Shown here piece after piece: positions 18,878 through 26,669 of a DNA stretch of 64,000 nt. The number at the start of each line of letters is the position of its first letter. Within the stretch, counting starts at the first letter, position 1. Under the pieces are notes generated by a model. It had not been told where the DNA came from. It saw only the letters and a program-made list of their open reading frames with translations, and made no database searches. The position numbers and the translations under genes were made by a program. This stretch comes from Leisingera daeponensis DSM 23529 (GTDB taxonomy: Bacteria; Pseudomonadota; Alphaproteobacteria; Rhodobacterales; Rhodobacteraceae), in contig NZ_KI421500.1 of NCBI RefSeq assembly GCF_000473145.1, positions 3,851,262 to 3,915,261 on the forward strand. The letters are read 5' to 3'.

Positions 18878-21385
18878 ATGTCAGAAAATACCCGTATTTC
18901 ACTGCAAATCACCAACCTGAGCTGCGCAGGCTGCGCCGGGCGCGCCGAGCGTGCGCTGGCGGCCGTTGACGGGGTTGAGGCGGCTTCCGTGAACCTTGCA
19001 AACGCAACCGGCCAGGTCGAGGCCGCGCCGGAGGTGAAACTGGTTCAGCTGACGGAGGCGCTGAAATCCGCAGGCTATCCGGCGGCAGAGTCCGAGGTGA
19101 CCCTGACGCTCAGCGGTATGACCTGTGCGTCCTGTGTGGGACGGGTGGAACGGGCGCTGCTGGCGGTGCCAGGCGTGCTGGAGGCGCGCGTCAATCTTGC
19201 CAATGAGTCCGCGCAGGTCCGGTTCCTGACCGGGGCGGCCCGCGCTGCCGATCTGGCCCGCACGGTGACAGAGGCGGGTTATCCGGCGCGGCTGAGCAGC
19301 GGCGCACCGGATGAGGCAGAGCAGGCAAGCCAGCGCAAGGCGGATGAGATCGCCGCGCTGGGCCGCCAGGTGCTGATCGCCGCTGTGCTGACGCTGCCGG
19401 TCTTCCTGATCGAGATGGGCGGCCACATAGTCCCGGCGCTGCACCATTGGGTGGCGGCAAACATCGGTATGCAAAACAGTTACTTGCTGCAATTTGTCCT
19501 CGCCACATTGGTGCTGGCGGGGCCAGGGCGGCAGTTCTACACCAAGGGCTTCCCCGCGCTGTTCCGGGGCGCGCCTGATATGAACGCGCTGGTGGCGCTG
19601 GGCACCTCAGCGGCTTACGGATTCTCGGTCATCTCCACCTTTGCGCCGCGGTTGCTGCCTGCGGGCACCGCCAATGTCTATTACGAGGCCGCAGCGGTGA
19701 TCGTGGTGCTGATCCTGACCGGCCGGTTTCTGGAAGCGCGCGCCAAGGGGCGCACCGGCGCCGCGATCCGCAAGCTGGCCGGGCTGCAGCCGAACACCGC
19801 CATGGTTGTCGCCGCTGGCGAGGCGGTGGAGACGCCGGTGGAGGAGATCGGGGCAGGGGATCTGATCCGCGTCCGCCCGGGCGAACGCATCGCTGTGGAC
19901 GGCGAGATTGTCTCGGGCAGCTCCTACATCGACGAAAGCATGATCAGCGGCGAGCCGGTGCCGGTGGCGAAAGCTCCGGGCGATGAGGTGACGGCGGGCA
20001 CCATCAACGGCAATTCGGCACTGGAATTCCGCGCCACCCGCGTGGGCCGCGACACCGTTCTGGCGCAGATTATCCGCATGGTCGAGCAGGCGCAGGGCGC
20101 CAAGCTGCCGGTGCAGGGGATGGTCGACCGCATCACCCTGTGGTTTGTGCCCGCGGTAATCGTGGTTGCGGCGCTGACCGTTCTGGCCTGGTCGCTCTTT
20201 GGCCCGGCGCCGTCGCTGCCGCTGGCCCTGGTGGCCGGCGTCTCGGTGCTGATCATTGCCTGCCCCTGCGCGATGGGGCTGGCGACGCCGACGTCGATCA
20301 TGGTGGGCATCGGGCGCGCGGCGCAGATGGGTGTTCTGTTCCGCAAGGGCGACGCGCTTCAGCGGCTTCAGGAAGTGCAGGTGGTGGCGCTTGACAAGAC
20401 CGGCACCCTGACCGAGGGGCGCCCCTCGCTGACTGCTCTGGTCTGTGCCGATGGCTTCAGCCGGGACGAAGTGCTGCGTCTGGCCGGCGCGGCGGAGGCG
20501 CAGTCGGAGCATCCCATCGCCCGCGCCATCACGGCAGCGGCAGGCAAGGGGCTGCCCAAGGCGGATTCTTTTGAGGCGATCCCGGGCTATGGCCTGCGGG
20601 CCCAGGCCGAGGGGCGCGAGGTCCTGGTGGGCGCTGCCCGGCTGATGGTCCGCGAAGGCATTGCGCTGGGCGCACTTGAGGCTGAGGGTCAGCGGCTGGC
20701 AGAACGCGGCGAAACCCCGCTGTACGCAGCGATTGACGGGCGGGCGGCGGCGGTGATTGCGGTGGCCGACCCGGTCAAGCCGGGCACGCCTGCCGCGATC
20801 AAGGCGTTCCATGATCAGGGGCTGAAGGTGGCGATGATCACCGGCGATGCTGCGGCCACCGCGCAGGCGATTGCCGCGCAGCTGGGCATTGACGCGGTAA
20901 AGGCGGAATGCCTGCCGGCGGATAAGGTGACCGCAATTGCAGAACTGCAGCAGGAACACGGCACCCTGGCTTTCGTCGGCGACGGCATCAATGACGCGCC
21001 TGCGCTGGCGACGGCGGATGCGGGCATTGCCATCGGCACCGGCACCGACGTGGCGATCGAGGCCGCCGATGTGGTGCTGGTCTCCGGCGATCTGCGCGGG
21101 GTGGTGAATGCGCTGACGGTCAGCCGCGCCACCATGCGCAACATCCGCCAGAACCTGGTCTGGGCCTTTGGCTATAACGTGCTGCTGATCCCGGTGGCGG
21201 CCGGGGTGCTGTATCCCTTCGGCGGGCCGCTGCTGTCGCCGGCGCTGGCCGCGGGCGCGATGGCGCTGTCGAGTGTGTTCGTGCTGTCGAACGCGCTGCG
21301 CCTGCGCCGCCTGAAACCGGCGATAGAGGAGGGGCAAACTGCCCGCACAGCGGCTGCCGCAGGCGGACAGGAGGCACGCGCATGA
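18878..21385 (+). CDS. copA: Cu(I)-exporting P1B-type ATPase
   Basis: An 835-aa inner-membrane copper pump. Two N-terminal heavy-metal-associated domains have metal sites C16-A-G-C19 and C83-A-S-C86. The transmembrane metal-binding motif is CPC at 462-464. The phosphorylation motif is D506-KTGT, and the hinge motif VGDGIND lies around 700-706. Hydrolysis of ATP drives Cu(I) from cytosol to periplasm. It is co-transcribed with cueR, overlapping it by 4 bases, behind the CueR-type promoter. Two HMA domains and CPC plus the regulator type argue for copper or silver rather than zinc or cadmium. Confidence 0.95.
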   Translation: MSENTRISLQITNLSCAGCAGRAERALAAVDGVEAASVNLANATGQVEAAPEVKLVQLTEALKSAGYPAAESEVTLTLSGMTCASCVGRVERALLAVPGVLEARVNLANESAQVRFLTGAARAADLARTVTEAGYPARLSSGAPDEAEQASQRKADEIAALGRQVLIAAVLTLPVFLIEMGGHIVPALHHWVAANIGMQNSYLLQFVLATLVLAGPGRQFYTKGFPALFRGAPDMNALVALGTSAAYGFSVISTFAPRLLPAGTANVYYEAAAVIVVLILTGRFLEARAKGRTGAAIRKLAGLQPNTAMVVAAGEAVETPVEEIGAGDLIRVRPGERIAVDGEIVSGSSYIDESMISGEPVPVAKAPGDEVTAGTINGNSALEFRATRVGRDTVLAQIIRMVEQAQGAKLPVQGMVDRITLWFVPAVIVVAALTVLAWSLFGPAPSLPLALVAGVSVLIIACPCAMGLATPTSIMVGIGRAAQMGVLFRKGDALQRLQEVQVVALDKTGTLTEGRPSLTALVCADGFSRDEVLRLAGAAEAQSEHPIARAITAAAGKGLPKADSFEAIPGYGLRAQAEGREVLVGAARLMVREGIALGALEAEGQRLAERGETPLYAAIDGRAAAVIAVADPVKPGTPAAIKAFHDQGLKVAMITGDAAATAQAIAAQLGIDAVKAECLPADKVTAIAELQQEHGTLAFVGDGINDAPALATADAGIAIGTGTDVAIEAADVVLVSGDLRGVVNALTVSRATMRNIRQNLVWAFGYNVLLIPVAAGVLYPFGGPLLSPALAAGAMALSSVFVLSNALRLRRLKPAIEEGQTARTAAAAGGQEARA

Positions 21386-21771
21386 ACATCGGGGACGTGT
21401 CCAGCCGCTCCGGGCTGCCCGCCAAGACCATCCGCTACTACGAGGATATCGGCCTGATCAAACCGCACCGCAGCGCCAACGGCTACCGCTGCTTTGCTGA
21501 GACCGATCTGCACAAGCTGGCGTTTCTTGGCCGGGCCCGGGCGCTGGGCTTCACCATCGAGGACTGCCGAACACTGATGGCGCTCTATGAGGATGAAAGC
21601 CGTGCCAGCGCCGATGTGAAGCAGCTGGCGCTGGAGCATCTGGCCAAGATCGAGGAGAAGATCGCGGACTTGCAGGCGATGCGCGACACGCTGGGCGAAC
21701 TGGTCAAAGGCTGCGCAGGCGACAGCCGCCCGGATTGCCCGATCCTGAAGGATCTGTCCGGCGAGGGTTGA
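21382..21771 (+). CDS. cueR: Cu(I)-responsive MerR-family regulator CueR
   Basis: A 129-aa MerR-type activator. The N-terminal winged helix-turn-helix (MNIGDVSSRSGLPAKTIRYY, then GYRCF) is followed by a dimerisation helix and a C-terminal metal loop with Cys111 and Cys119 separated by seven residues, the spacing used by CueR for linear two-coordinate Cu(I). It senses cytoplasmic copper and activates the copA promoter from the operator found upstream of copA. Being last in the operon, it is auto-induced. The four-base overlap with copA supports the chosen start. Confidence 0.93.
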   Translation: MNIGDVSSRSGLPAKTIRYYEDIGLIKPHRSANGYRCFAETDLHKLAFLGRARALGFTIEDCRTLMALYEDESRASADVKQLALEHLAKIEEKIADLQAMRDTLGELVKGCAGDSRPDCPILKDLSGEG

Positions 21772-21839
21772 GCAAGCCCGGCGCGGCACTCCCGCGCCCG
21801 CGGCTGCCCTGACGGGCCGCCTGGCGGCCTTGGGCGTGG

Positions 21840-21860
21840 CTTCGGGCCGCTGGCCCGAAG
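21840..21860. terminator. Hairpin between convergent cueR and BKACE genes
   Basis: A perfect 9-bp stem with a 3-base loop sits between the two convergent genes. There is no T run, so it is a possible rho-independent terminator of modest quality. Confidence 0.4.
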
Positions 21861-21869
21861 CGGGCGCCC

Positions 21870-22700
21870 TCAGGCAGGGCGCAGCTCCAGGATCTCGCGG
21901 GCCTGCTGCCAGGTGGCGACGGGGCGCTCGTATTTCGCGCACAGGTCTGCGGCCCGTTTCACCAGCGCTGCGTTGGAGGGCGCCAGCGTCTCGCGGTCGA
22001 GCCGCATGTTGTCCTCCAGCCCGGTGCGGGTATGGCCGCCCGCCGCAATCGACCATTCGTTGACCAGGATCTGCCCCGGACCAACCCCGGCGCCGCACCA
22101 CTGGGCCTCCGGCGCCAGCCGCTGCATGGTTTTGACGTAGTAGTCGAACACGTCCTTATCCACCGGCATCGCGTTCTTCACCCCCATCACGAACTGGACG
22201 TAAAGCGTGCCGGGAATGCGCCCCTCGCGGTTCATCTTCACCGCCTGGTGGATGTGCGACAGGTCAAACGCCTCGATCTCCGGCTTCACCTCATAGGTCC
22301 GCATCTCAGAAGCCAGCCAATCCACCAGATCGGGGGAGTTCTCGTAGACCCGGGTGGGGAAGTTGTTGGATCCGACCGACAGCGATGCCATGTCGGGGCG
22401 CAGGGGCAGCATCCCGCCGCGCTCGCGCCCCGCGCCGGAGCGGCCGCCGGTCGACAGCTGTATGATCATGCCGGGGCAGTGTTTCTGAAGCCCTTCCATA
22501 AGGCGCGCGAATTTTTCCGGATCCGAGGTTGGCGTCTGGTCGTCATTTCTCACATGGCAATGCGCAATCGAGGCGCCGGCCTCAAACGCCTCCTGCGTGC
22601 TTTCGATCTGTTCTTCAATGGTGACAGGCACCGCCGGGTTGTTCTCCTTGGTCGGGACAGAGCCGGTGATGGCCACGCAGATGATGCAGGGTTTGCTCAT
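21870..22700 (-). CDS. BKACE-family beta-keto acid cleavage enzyme (DUF849)
   Basis: A 276-aa TIM-barrel enzyme of the 3-keto-5-aminohexanoate cleavage (Kce/BKACE) family. These enzymes condense a beta-keto acid with acetyl-CoA and cleave it to acetoacetate plus a new CoA ester. The metal ligands are seen in the HCHVR motif (His47, His49), and the family motifs LSTGG and GNxxx-like AGVGPGQ are present. It is the last gene of the pcaC-pcaH-pcaG operon, 11 bases after pcaG. From this context I infer that its substrate is beta-ketoadipate, giving succinyl-CoA and acetoacetate. That would replace the PcaIJ/PcaF end of the pathway. The substrate is not provable from sequence alone. Confidence 0.85.
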   Translation of the reverse strand: MSKPCIICVAITGSVPTKENNPAVPVTIEEQIESTQEAFEAGASIAHCHVRNDDQTPTSDPEKFARLMEGLQKHCPGMIIQLSTGGRSGAGRERGGMLPLRPDMASLSVGSNNFPTRVYENSPDLVDWLASEMRTYEVKPEIEAFDLSHIHQAVKMNREGRIPGTLYVQFVMGVKNAMPVDKDVFDYYVKTMQRLAPEAQWCGAGVGPGQILVNEWSIAAGGHTRTGLEDNMRLDRETLAPSNAALVKRAADLCAKYERPVATWQQAREILELRPA

Positions 22701-22711
22701 GAAATTCCCCT

Positions 22712-23332
22712 TCAGATGTCGAAAAACACGGTCTCATCTTCGCCCTGCAGGCGGATGTCGAACCGGTAGACTGCCAAGCCGTCCCGCGCCTCGCGCCTGG
22801 CGATCAGGGTGGCGCGGCGGCGCTCCCATTCTATCACACCCAGCACCGGATCTGCCGCATTGGCCTCTTCCTCGTCCTCGAAATAGACCCTGGTATTCAG
22901 CCCGACGTTGATGCCGCGCGCCACGATCCACAGATTGATGTGCGGTGCCATCATCTGCCCGCTCCGGCCCATGACCGGGCCGGGCTTCACGGTGTCAAAT
23001 CCCCATTCGCCGGTCTCGAAATCAGTGATCACCCGGCCCCAGCCGCGGAATCCGTCCTCCACCTCGCCGGGGTGCTCCGGGTGGGCATAGATGCCGTCCG
23101 CATTGGCCTGCCAGGCCTCAAGCAGCACGTCCTTGACCGGCGAGCCGGTGCCGTCGGTCACCACGCCCTCGACCCGGATGCGTGTGCCCTTGGCATTGGG
23201 GCCTGCAATGTCCCAGCCAAGCTCCTGATCATAGATCTCAAACCCCGCCGCACCAGGGGCGAGGCCGATATGGACATAGGGACCAGCGGTCTGCGAGGGG
23301 GTTTCTTTCAGGTATTCCAGCTTCTGCCGCAT
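22712..23332 (-). CDS. pcaG: Protocatechuate 3,4-dioxygenase alpha subunit
   Basis: A 206-aa intradiol dioxygenase alpha chain. With PcaH it opens protocatechuate between the hydroxylated carbons to beta-carboxy-cis,cis-muconate. The N-terminus (LKETPSQTAGPYVHIGL) is characteristic. As usual for alpha chains, the iron-ligand Tyr/His set of the beta chain is not conserved here. It overlaps the pcaH stop by one base (TGATG), so translation is coupled and a 1:1 complex is expected. The length fits the family. Confidence 0.95.
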   Translation of the reverse strand: MRQKLEYLKETPSQTAGPYVHIGLAPGAAGFEIYDQELGWDIAGPNAKGTRIRVEGVVTDGTGSPVKDVLLEAWQANADGIYAHPEHPGEVEDGFRGWGRVITDFETGEWGFDTVKPGPVMGRSGQMMAPHINLWIVARGINVGLNTRVYFEDEEEANAADPVLGVIEWERRRATLIARREARDGLAVYRFDIRLQGEDETVFFDI

Positions 23333-24069
23333 CAGTTCCCCTCCAGCCGGTTTTCAAACAGGGTGGACCGCCGCCCGCGCAGCACGATGTCAAAGCGGTA
23401 GGCGATGGTGTCCAGCGGAATGGTGGCGTTCATGTCGAGCCGGGCCACCAGCATCTCAACCGCCTCCGGGTCCGGGATGGTGTTTACGATCGGGCAGCGG
23501 GCAATCAGCGGGTCGCCCTCGAAATAGAGCTGGGTGATCAGCCGCTGGGCAAAGCCGCTGCCGAAGACCGAAACGTGGATATGCGCGGGCCGCCAGTCGT
23601 TCACCCAGTTGCGCCAGGGGTAGGCGCCGGGCTTCACGGTGCGGAAATGGTAGCAGCCATTCTCATCCGTCAGCGTCCGGCCGCAGCCGCCGAAATTCGG
23701 GTCCAGCGCCCCAAGATAGCTGTCCTTCTTATGCCGGTAGCGGCCGGACGCATTGGCCTGCCAGATCTCCACCAGCGTGTTCGGCACCGGGCGGGCGTTT
23801 TCATCCAGCACCCGGCCATGCACGATGATGCGCTCCCCGATCGGGCTTTCGCCGGGCTGGGCGAAGTTGCTCAGCAGATCATTGTCGGTGGCGTTGATAT
23901 CGTTGTGCCCGAACACCGGGCCAGTGATCTCGCTGGCGGTGTTCTCCAGGCTGATCAGCGGAAACTTGGGCGAGCGGGTGACTGAGGTCTTGTAGTCCTG
24001 CGACAGGGCAGGGGGGTGCCAGCGGCGGTCGCGCTGATAGAACTCCCCCTGTTTCGGCGGCGTGCTCAT
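23332..24069 (-). CDS. pcaH: Protocatechuate 3,4-dioxygenase beta subunit
   Basis: The 245-aa catalytic Fe(III) chain of protocatechuate 3,4-dioxygenase. All active-site residues are readable: iron ligands Tyr111 (GRYRH), Tyr150 (GAYPW), His163 and His165 (PAHIH), and the adjacent Arg160 that stabilises the substrate intermediate. It overlaps pcaC by 4 bases upstream and pcaG by 1 base downstream. It belongs to the lignin-derived aromatic (beta-ketoadipate) route common in roseobacters. Confidence 0.96.
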   Translation of the reverse strand: MSTPPKQGEFYQRDRRWHPPALSQDYKTSVTRSPKFPLISLENTASEITGPVFGHNDINATDNDLLSNFAQPGESPIGERIIVHGRVLDENARPVPNTLVEIWQANASGRYRHKKDSYLGALDPNFGGCGRTLTDENGCYHFRTVKPGAYPWRNWVNDWRPAHIHVSVFGSGFAQRLITQLYFEGDPLIARCPIVNTIPDPEAVEMLVARLDMNATIPLDTIAYRFDIVLRGRRSTLFENRLEGN

Positions 24070-24461
24070 GCGGGCTCCTCCTCTTCGGCTGCCATTGCGG
24101 CATAGGTTTCCTTGGCCAGTTTCAGCGCCTGGTTGGCGCGCGGCACGCCGGCATAGACGGCCACATGCTGGAAGGCTTCCTGCACGTCTGCCTGGCTGGC
24201 ACCGGTGCGGGCGGTGGCACGGATGTGCATCGGGATCTCAGCGAAATTGCCGGTCGCCGCCAGCAGCGCCAATGTCAGCATCGACCGCTCCCGCAAGGAA
24301 ATCCGGTCCGACGCCCAGACCGTGCCCCAGGCGGCCTCAGTAATGAGCTCCTGAAACGGCTGGTCCAGCGCCGTCTTGGCGGCCTCGGCGCGGTCCACAT
24401 GGGCGTCGCCCAGCACCCTGCGCCGGACTTGCATGCCGCGGTCGTATCGGTCTTGCGTCAT
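24066..24461 (-). CDS. pcaC: 4-Carboxymuconolactone decarboxylase
   Basis: A 131-aa carboxymuconolactone decarboxylase (AhpD-like fold). It converts gamma-carboxymuconolactone to beta-ketoadipate enol-lactone. The family-typical region [21 protein letters not shown] and the later [12 protein letters not shown] are present. The start MTQDRYDRG is chosen over an upstream in-frame ATG because it matches family length and follows a GGAGA site. It is first in the operon, with pcaD (the enol-lactonase that usually precedes it) absent from this window. Confidence 0.94.
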   Translation of the reverse strand: MTQDRYDRGMQVRRRVLGDAHVDRAEAAKTALDQPFQELITEAAWGTVWASDRISLRERSMLTLALLAATGNFAEIPMHIRATARTGASQADVQEAFQHVAVYAGVPRANQALKLAKETYAAMAAEEEEPA

Positions 24462-24547
24462 TGCGGTCTCCCTTTGCTTGGGAGTATCGCATACCGCTGG
24501 TGATCTGTATAATCCCCAATCAGGCATGAAATGATACCTGTAGTGAT

Positions 24548-25474
24548 ATGCGACTTTCGTCCTCTTTGAAGCTGCGCCATCTCGAAGTCTTTGTCGAAGT
24601 CGCCCGCAAGATGAGCGTCACCCAGGCGGCTGAGGCGCTGGGCATGACCCAGCCCGCCGTTACCCGGGCGCTGCGAGAGCTGGAGGCGGTGTGCGGCAAG
24701 CCGCTGGTGGAAAAACATGGCCGCGGCATCCGGCTCAGCAGCTATGGAGAGCTGTTCCGGGATCATGCGGGGCGCAGCCTGGCGCTGGCGCGGGACGGGG
24801 TGGCGCTGCTGCAGGGCCTGGGGGAGGCGGAGGGGCCGCAGGTCTCCATCGGGGCGCTGCCCACGGTGGCTGCGGATCTGGTGCCCGACACGCTGGCGCA
24901 GCTGCACGCAGGCAGGGCGCCGGGCCGGTTCGTGGTGATGTCCGGCGGCAATCAGTATCTGATCGACCAGCTGCGCCGCGGCAGCCTGGATGTGGTGGTC
25001 GGCCGGCTGCCCGCGCCGGAGACAATGGCCGGGGTGGAATTCGACCCCTTGTACCGCGAGCGCGTGGCCGTGGTCGTCGCAGCAGGCCATCCGCTGGCCG
25101 GCGCTGCCCATCTGCCGTCCGCGGTGTTTGAGGATTATCCGGTGCTGATGCCCTCCGAAGGTTCGATCATCCGGCCTCTGGTGGAGCGGATGTTTCTGGA
25201 GCAGGGGCTGTCGCTGCCGCGTTTCCCGGTCGAGACGGTCTCTTCTTCCTTCGGACGCCGCTTCGTGCTGGCGCATCAGGCGGTCTGGATCATCAGCCAC
25301 GGTGTTGTGCGGCCGGATCTGCAGGCGGGCACCATGACCGCGCTGCCGGTGAACACGGACAGCACCTTGGGCCCGGTTGGCCTGTGCACCCGCCGCGAGC
25401 ACCGGCTGAGCGCCGCCGCGCAGCGGTTCTGTGCCGTGCTGCGCAGCCATTGCGCCGCTCTGGGGCTGAGGTAG
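24548..25474 (+). CDS. pcaQ: LysR-type activator of the pca operon (PcaQ)
   Basis: A 308-aa LysR-type transcriptional regulator. The N-terminal helix-turn-helix lies at about residues 22-46 (SVTQAAEALGMTQPAVTRAL), followed by the effector-binding domain. It is transcribed divergently from pcaC across an 86-bp gap, the classical layout for PcaQ, which activates pca genes in response to carboxymuconolactone. The intergenic stretch contains GTATCGCATACC and ATGATACC pieces that could form the operator, though I could not fit them cleanly to a published motif. The C-terminal QAVWIISHGVV segment is typical of PcaQ. Confidence 0.9.
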   Translation: MRLSSSLKLRHLEVFVEVARKMSVTQAAEALGMTQPAVTRALRELEAVCGKPLVEKHGRGIRLSSYGELFRDHAGRSLALARDGVALLQGLGEAEGPQVSIGALPTVAADLVPDTLAQLHAGRAPGRFVVMSGGNQYLIDQLRRGSLDVVVGRLPAPETMAGVEFDPLYRERVAVVVAAGHPLAGAAHLPSAVFEDYPVLMPSEGSIIRPLVERMFLEQGLSLPRFPVETVSSSFGRRFVLAHQAVWIISHGVVRPDLQAGTMTALPVNTDSTLGPVGLCTRREHRLSAAAQRFCAVLRSHCAALGLR

Positions 25475-25602
25475 CGGCGCTGTTGGCTGCTCTGACCGGA
25501 CTGCCGCAAAGCAGGCGTTTGCCTTGCTGTTGGATTGCCGTATAATTCATCAAATGGAATATTTGCATTTGATGCAGGCTGACTGAAGCGGGAGGAAAGG
25601 CG

Positions 25603-26514
25603 ATGGCCTTAAGCAGACGGAATTTCGGCCTGTGGGCTGCGGCGGGGATGGCTGCGGCAGTGGCGCCGCGATGGGCGCTGGCCCGCATTGAACTGGGGGC
25701 AAAGACGATAGAAACGCTGTCGGACGGACACCTGACTCTGCCGCCGGAGTTCATTTTTGGCGGGCTTGACCCGGAGGCGCTGCAGCCGCTGCTGACCCGC
25801 TACGGAATTGGGGCCGGGCCGCTGATGCCTGAGGTCAACGTGACCCTGCTGAGGGACGAAGGCCGGGTAGTTCTGTTTGACGCAGGCTCCGGGCCGGGGT
25901 TTCAGGACAGCGCGGGCAAGCTGCCAGGGGCACTGGAGGCCATCGGGGTCGCCCCCGAGGACGTAACCCACGTGGTCTTTACCCATTGCCATCCGGATCA
26001 CCTGTGGGGGGTGCTGGACGATTTCGAAGAACTGCTGTTTCCCGAGGCGGCCTTCCTGATGGGGCAGGAGGAATGGGATTACTGGTACGACCCGGACACG
26101 GCCGCCACCATCGGCAGCAGCCGCGCTGCCATGGCCGCCGGTGCCCGCCGCCGGATGGAGGTGCTGGAAGACAGGGTGCAGCTGTTCGCCGATGGGGCGG
26201 AAATCCTGCCCGGCGTTGCCGCCCGCGCCACCCCCGGCCACACGCCGGGGCATATGGCGTTTGAAGTCCGCAGCGGCAGTGAAAGCGTCCTGATCCTGGG
26301 CGACGCGGTAGGCAATCACCATGTGAGCTTTGCCGAACCCGCCTGGCCGGTCGGCTCCGACCAGGATCCGCAAACTGCGGCTGCCACGCGCCTGCACCTG
26401 CTGGACCAGCTGGCCGCGGAGCAGATGCGGCTGATTGGCTATCACTTGCCGGGCGGCGGCATCGGGCGGGCAGAAAGGGCCGGCAGCGGCTACCGCTTCG
26501 TTGCCGGGGAGTAG
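25603..26514 (+). CDS. Exported metallo-beta-lactamase-fold hydrolase
   Basis: A 303-aa MBL-fold protein. The N-terminus carries a twin-arginine-like signal (SRRNFGLWAAAGMAAAVA), so it is probably exported folded to the periplasm. The zinc motif THCHPDH occupies residues 127-133 (His128, His130, Asp132, His133). A second His follows in TPGHTPGH and an Asp in LGDAVG. Its overall layout resembles the lactonase/arylsulfatase-like branch of MBL hydrolases more than beta-lactamases. It follows pcaQ in the same direction by about 130 bases, but an aromatic-pathway role is unproven. An AGGAAAGGCG site supports the start. Confidence 0.85.
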   Translation: MALSRRNFGLWAAAGMAAAVAPRWALARIELGAKTIETLSDGHLTLPPEFIFGGLDPEALQPLLTRYGIGAGPLMPEVNVTLLRDEGRVVLFDAGSGPGFQDSAGKLPGALEAIGVAPEDVTHVVFTHCHPDHLWGVLDDFEELLFPEAAFLMGQEEWDYWYDPDTAATIGSSRAAMAAGARRRMEVLEDRVQLFADGAEILPGVAARATPGHTPGHMAFEVRSGSESVLILGDAVGNHHVSFAEPAWPVGSDQDPQTAAATRLHLLDQLAAEQMRLIGYHLPGGGIGRAERAGSGYRFVAGE

Positions 26515-26619
26515 GGCAGGGCTGTTTCGAGCGCCGCCTTTGTCCTCCTCGCCTGATTAGGTGAATACGTCAGCCGCAGCTCAGAACGGGGAGGGCGCTG
26601 TCGGGCCGCTGCTTGATTT

Positions 26620-26642
26620 GGCCGGGCAAATGCAGCCCGGCC
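26620..26642. terminator. Hairpin between convergent MBL hydrolase and receptor genes
   Basis: A perfect 8-bp stem (26620-26627 against 26635-26642) with a 7-base loop sits between the two convergent genes. There is no clear T tail, so it is a probable weak terminator shared by both. Confidence 0.4.
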
Positions 26643-26669
26643 GCGCTGTGGCAGGTGCGCAGCGGCGCC

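Noticed and set aside
19607..21337. A 576-codon minus-strand frame opposite copA
   Set aside because: It is an Arg/His-rich antisense shadow; all P-type ATPase motifs are on the plus strand.
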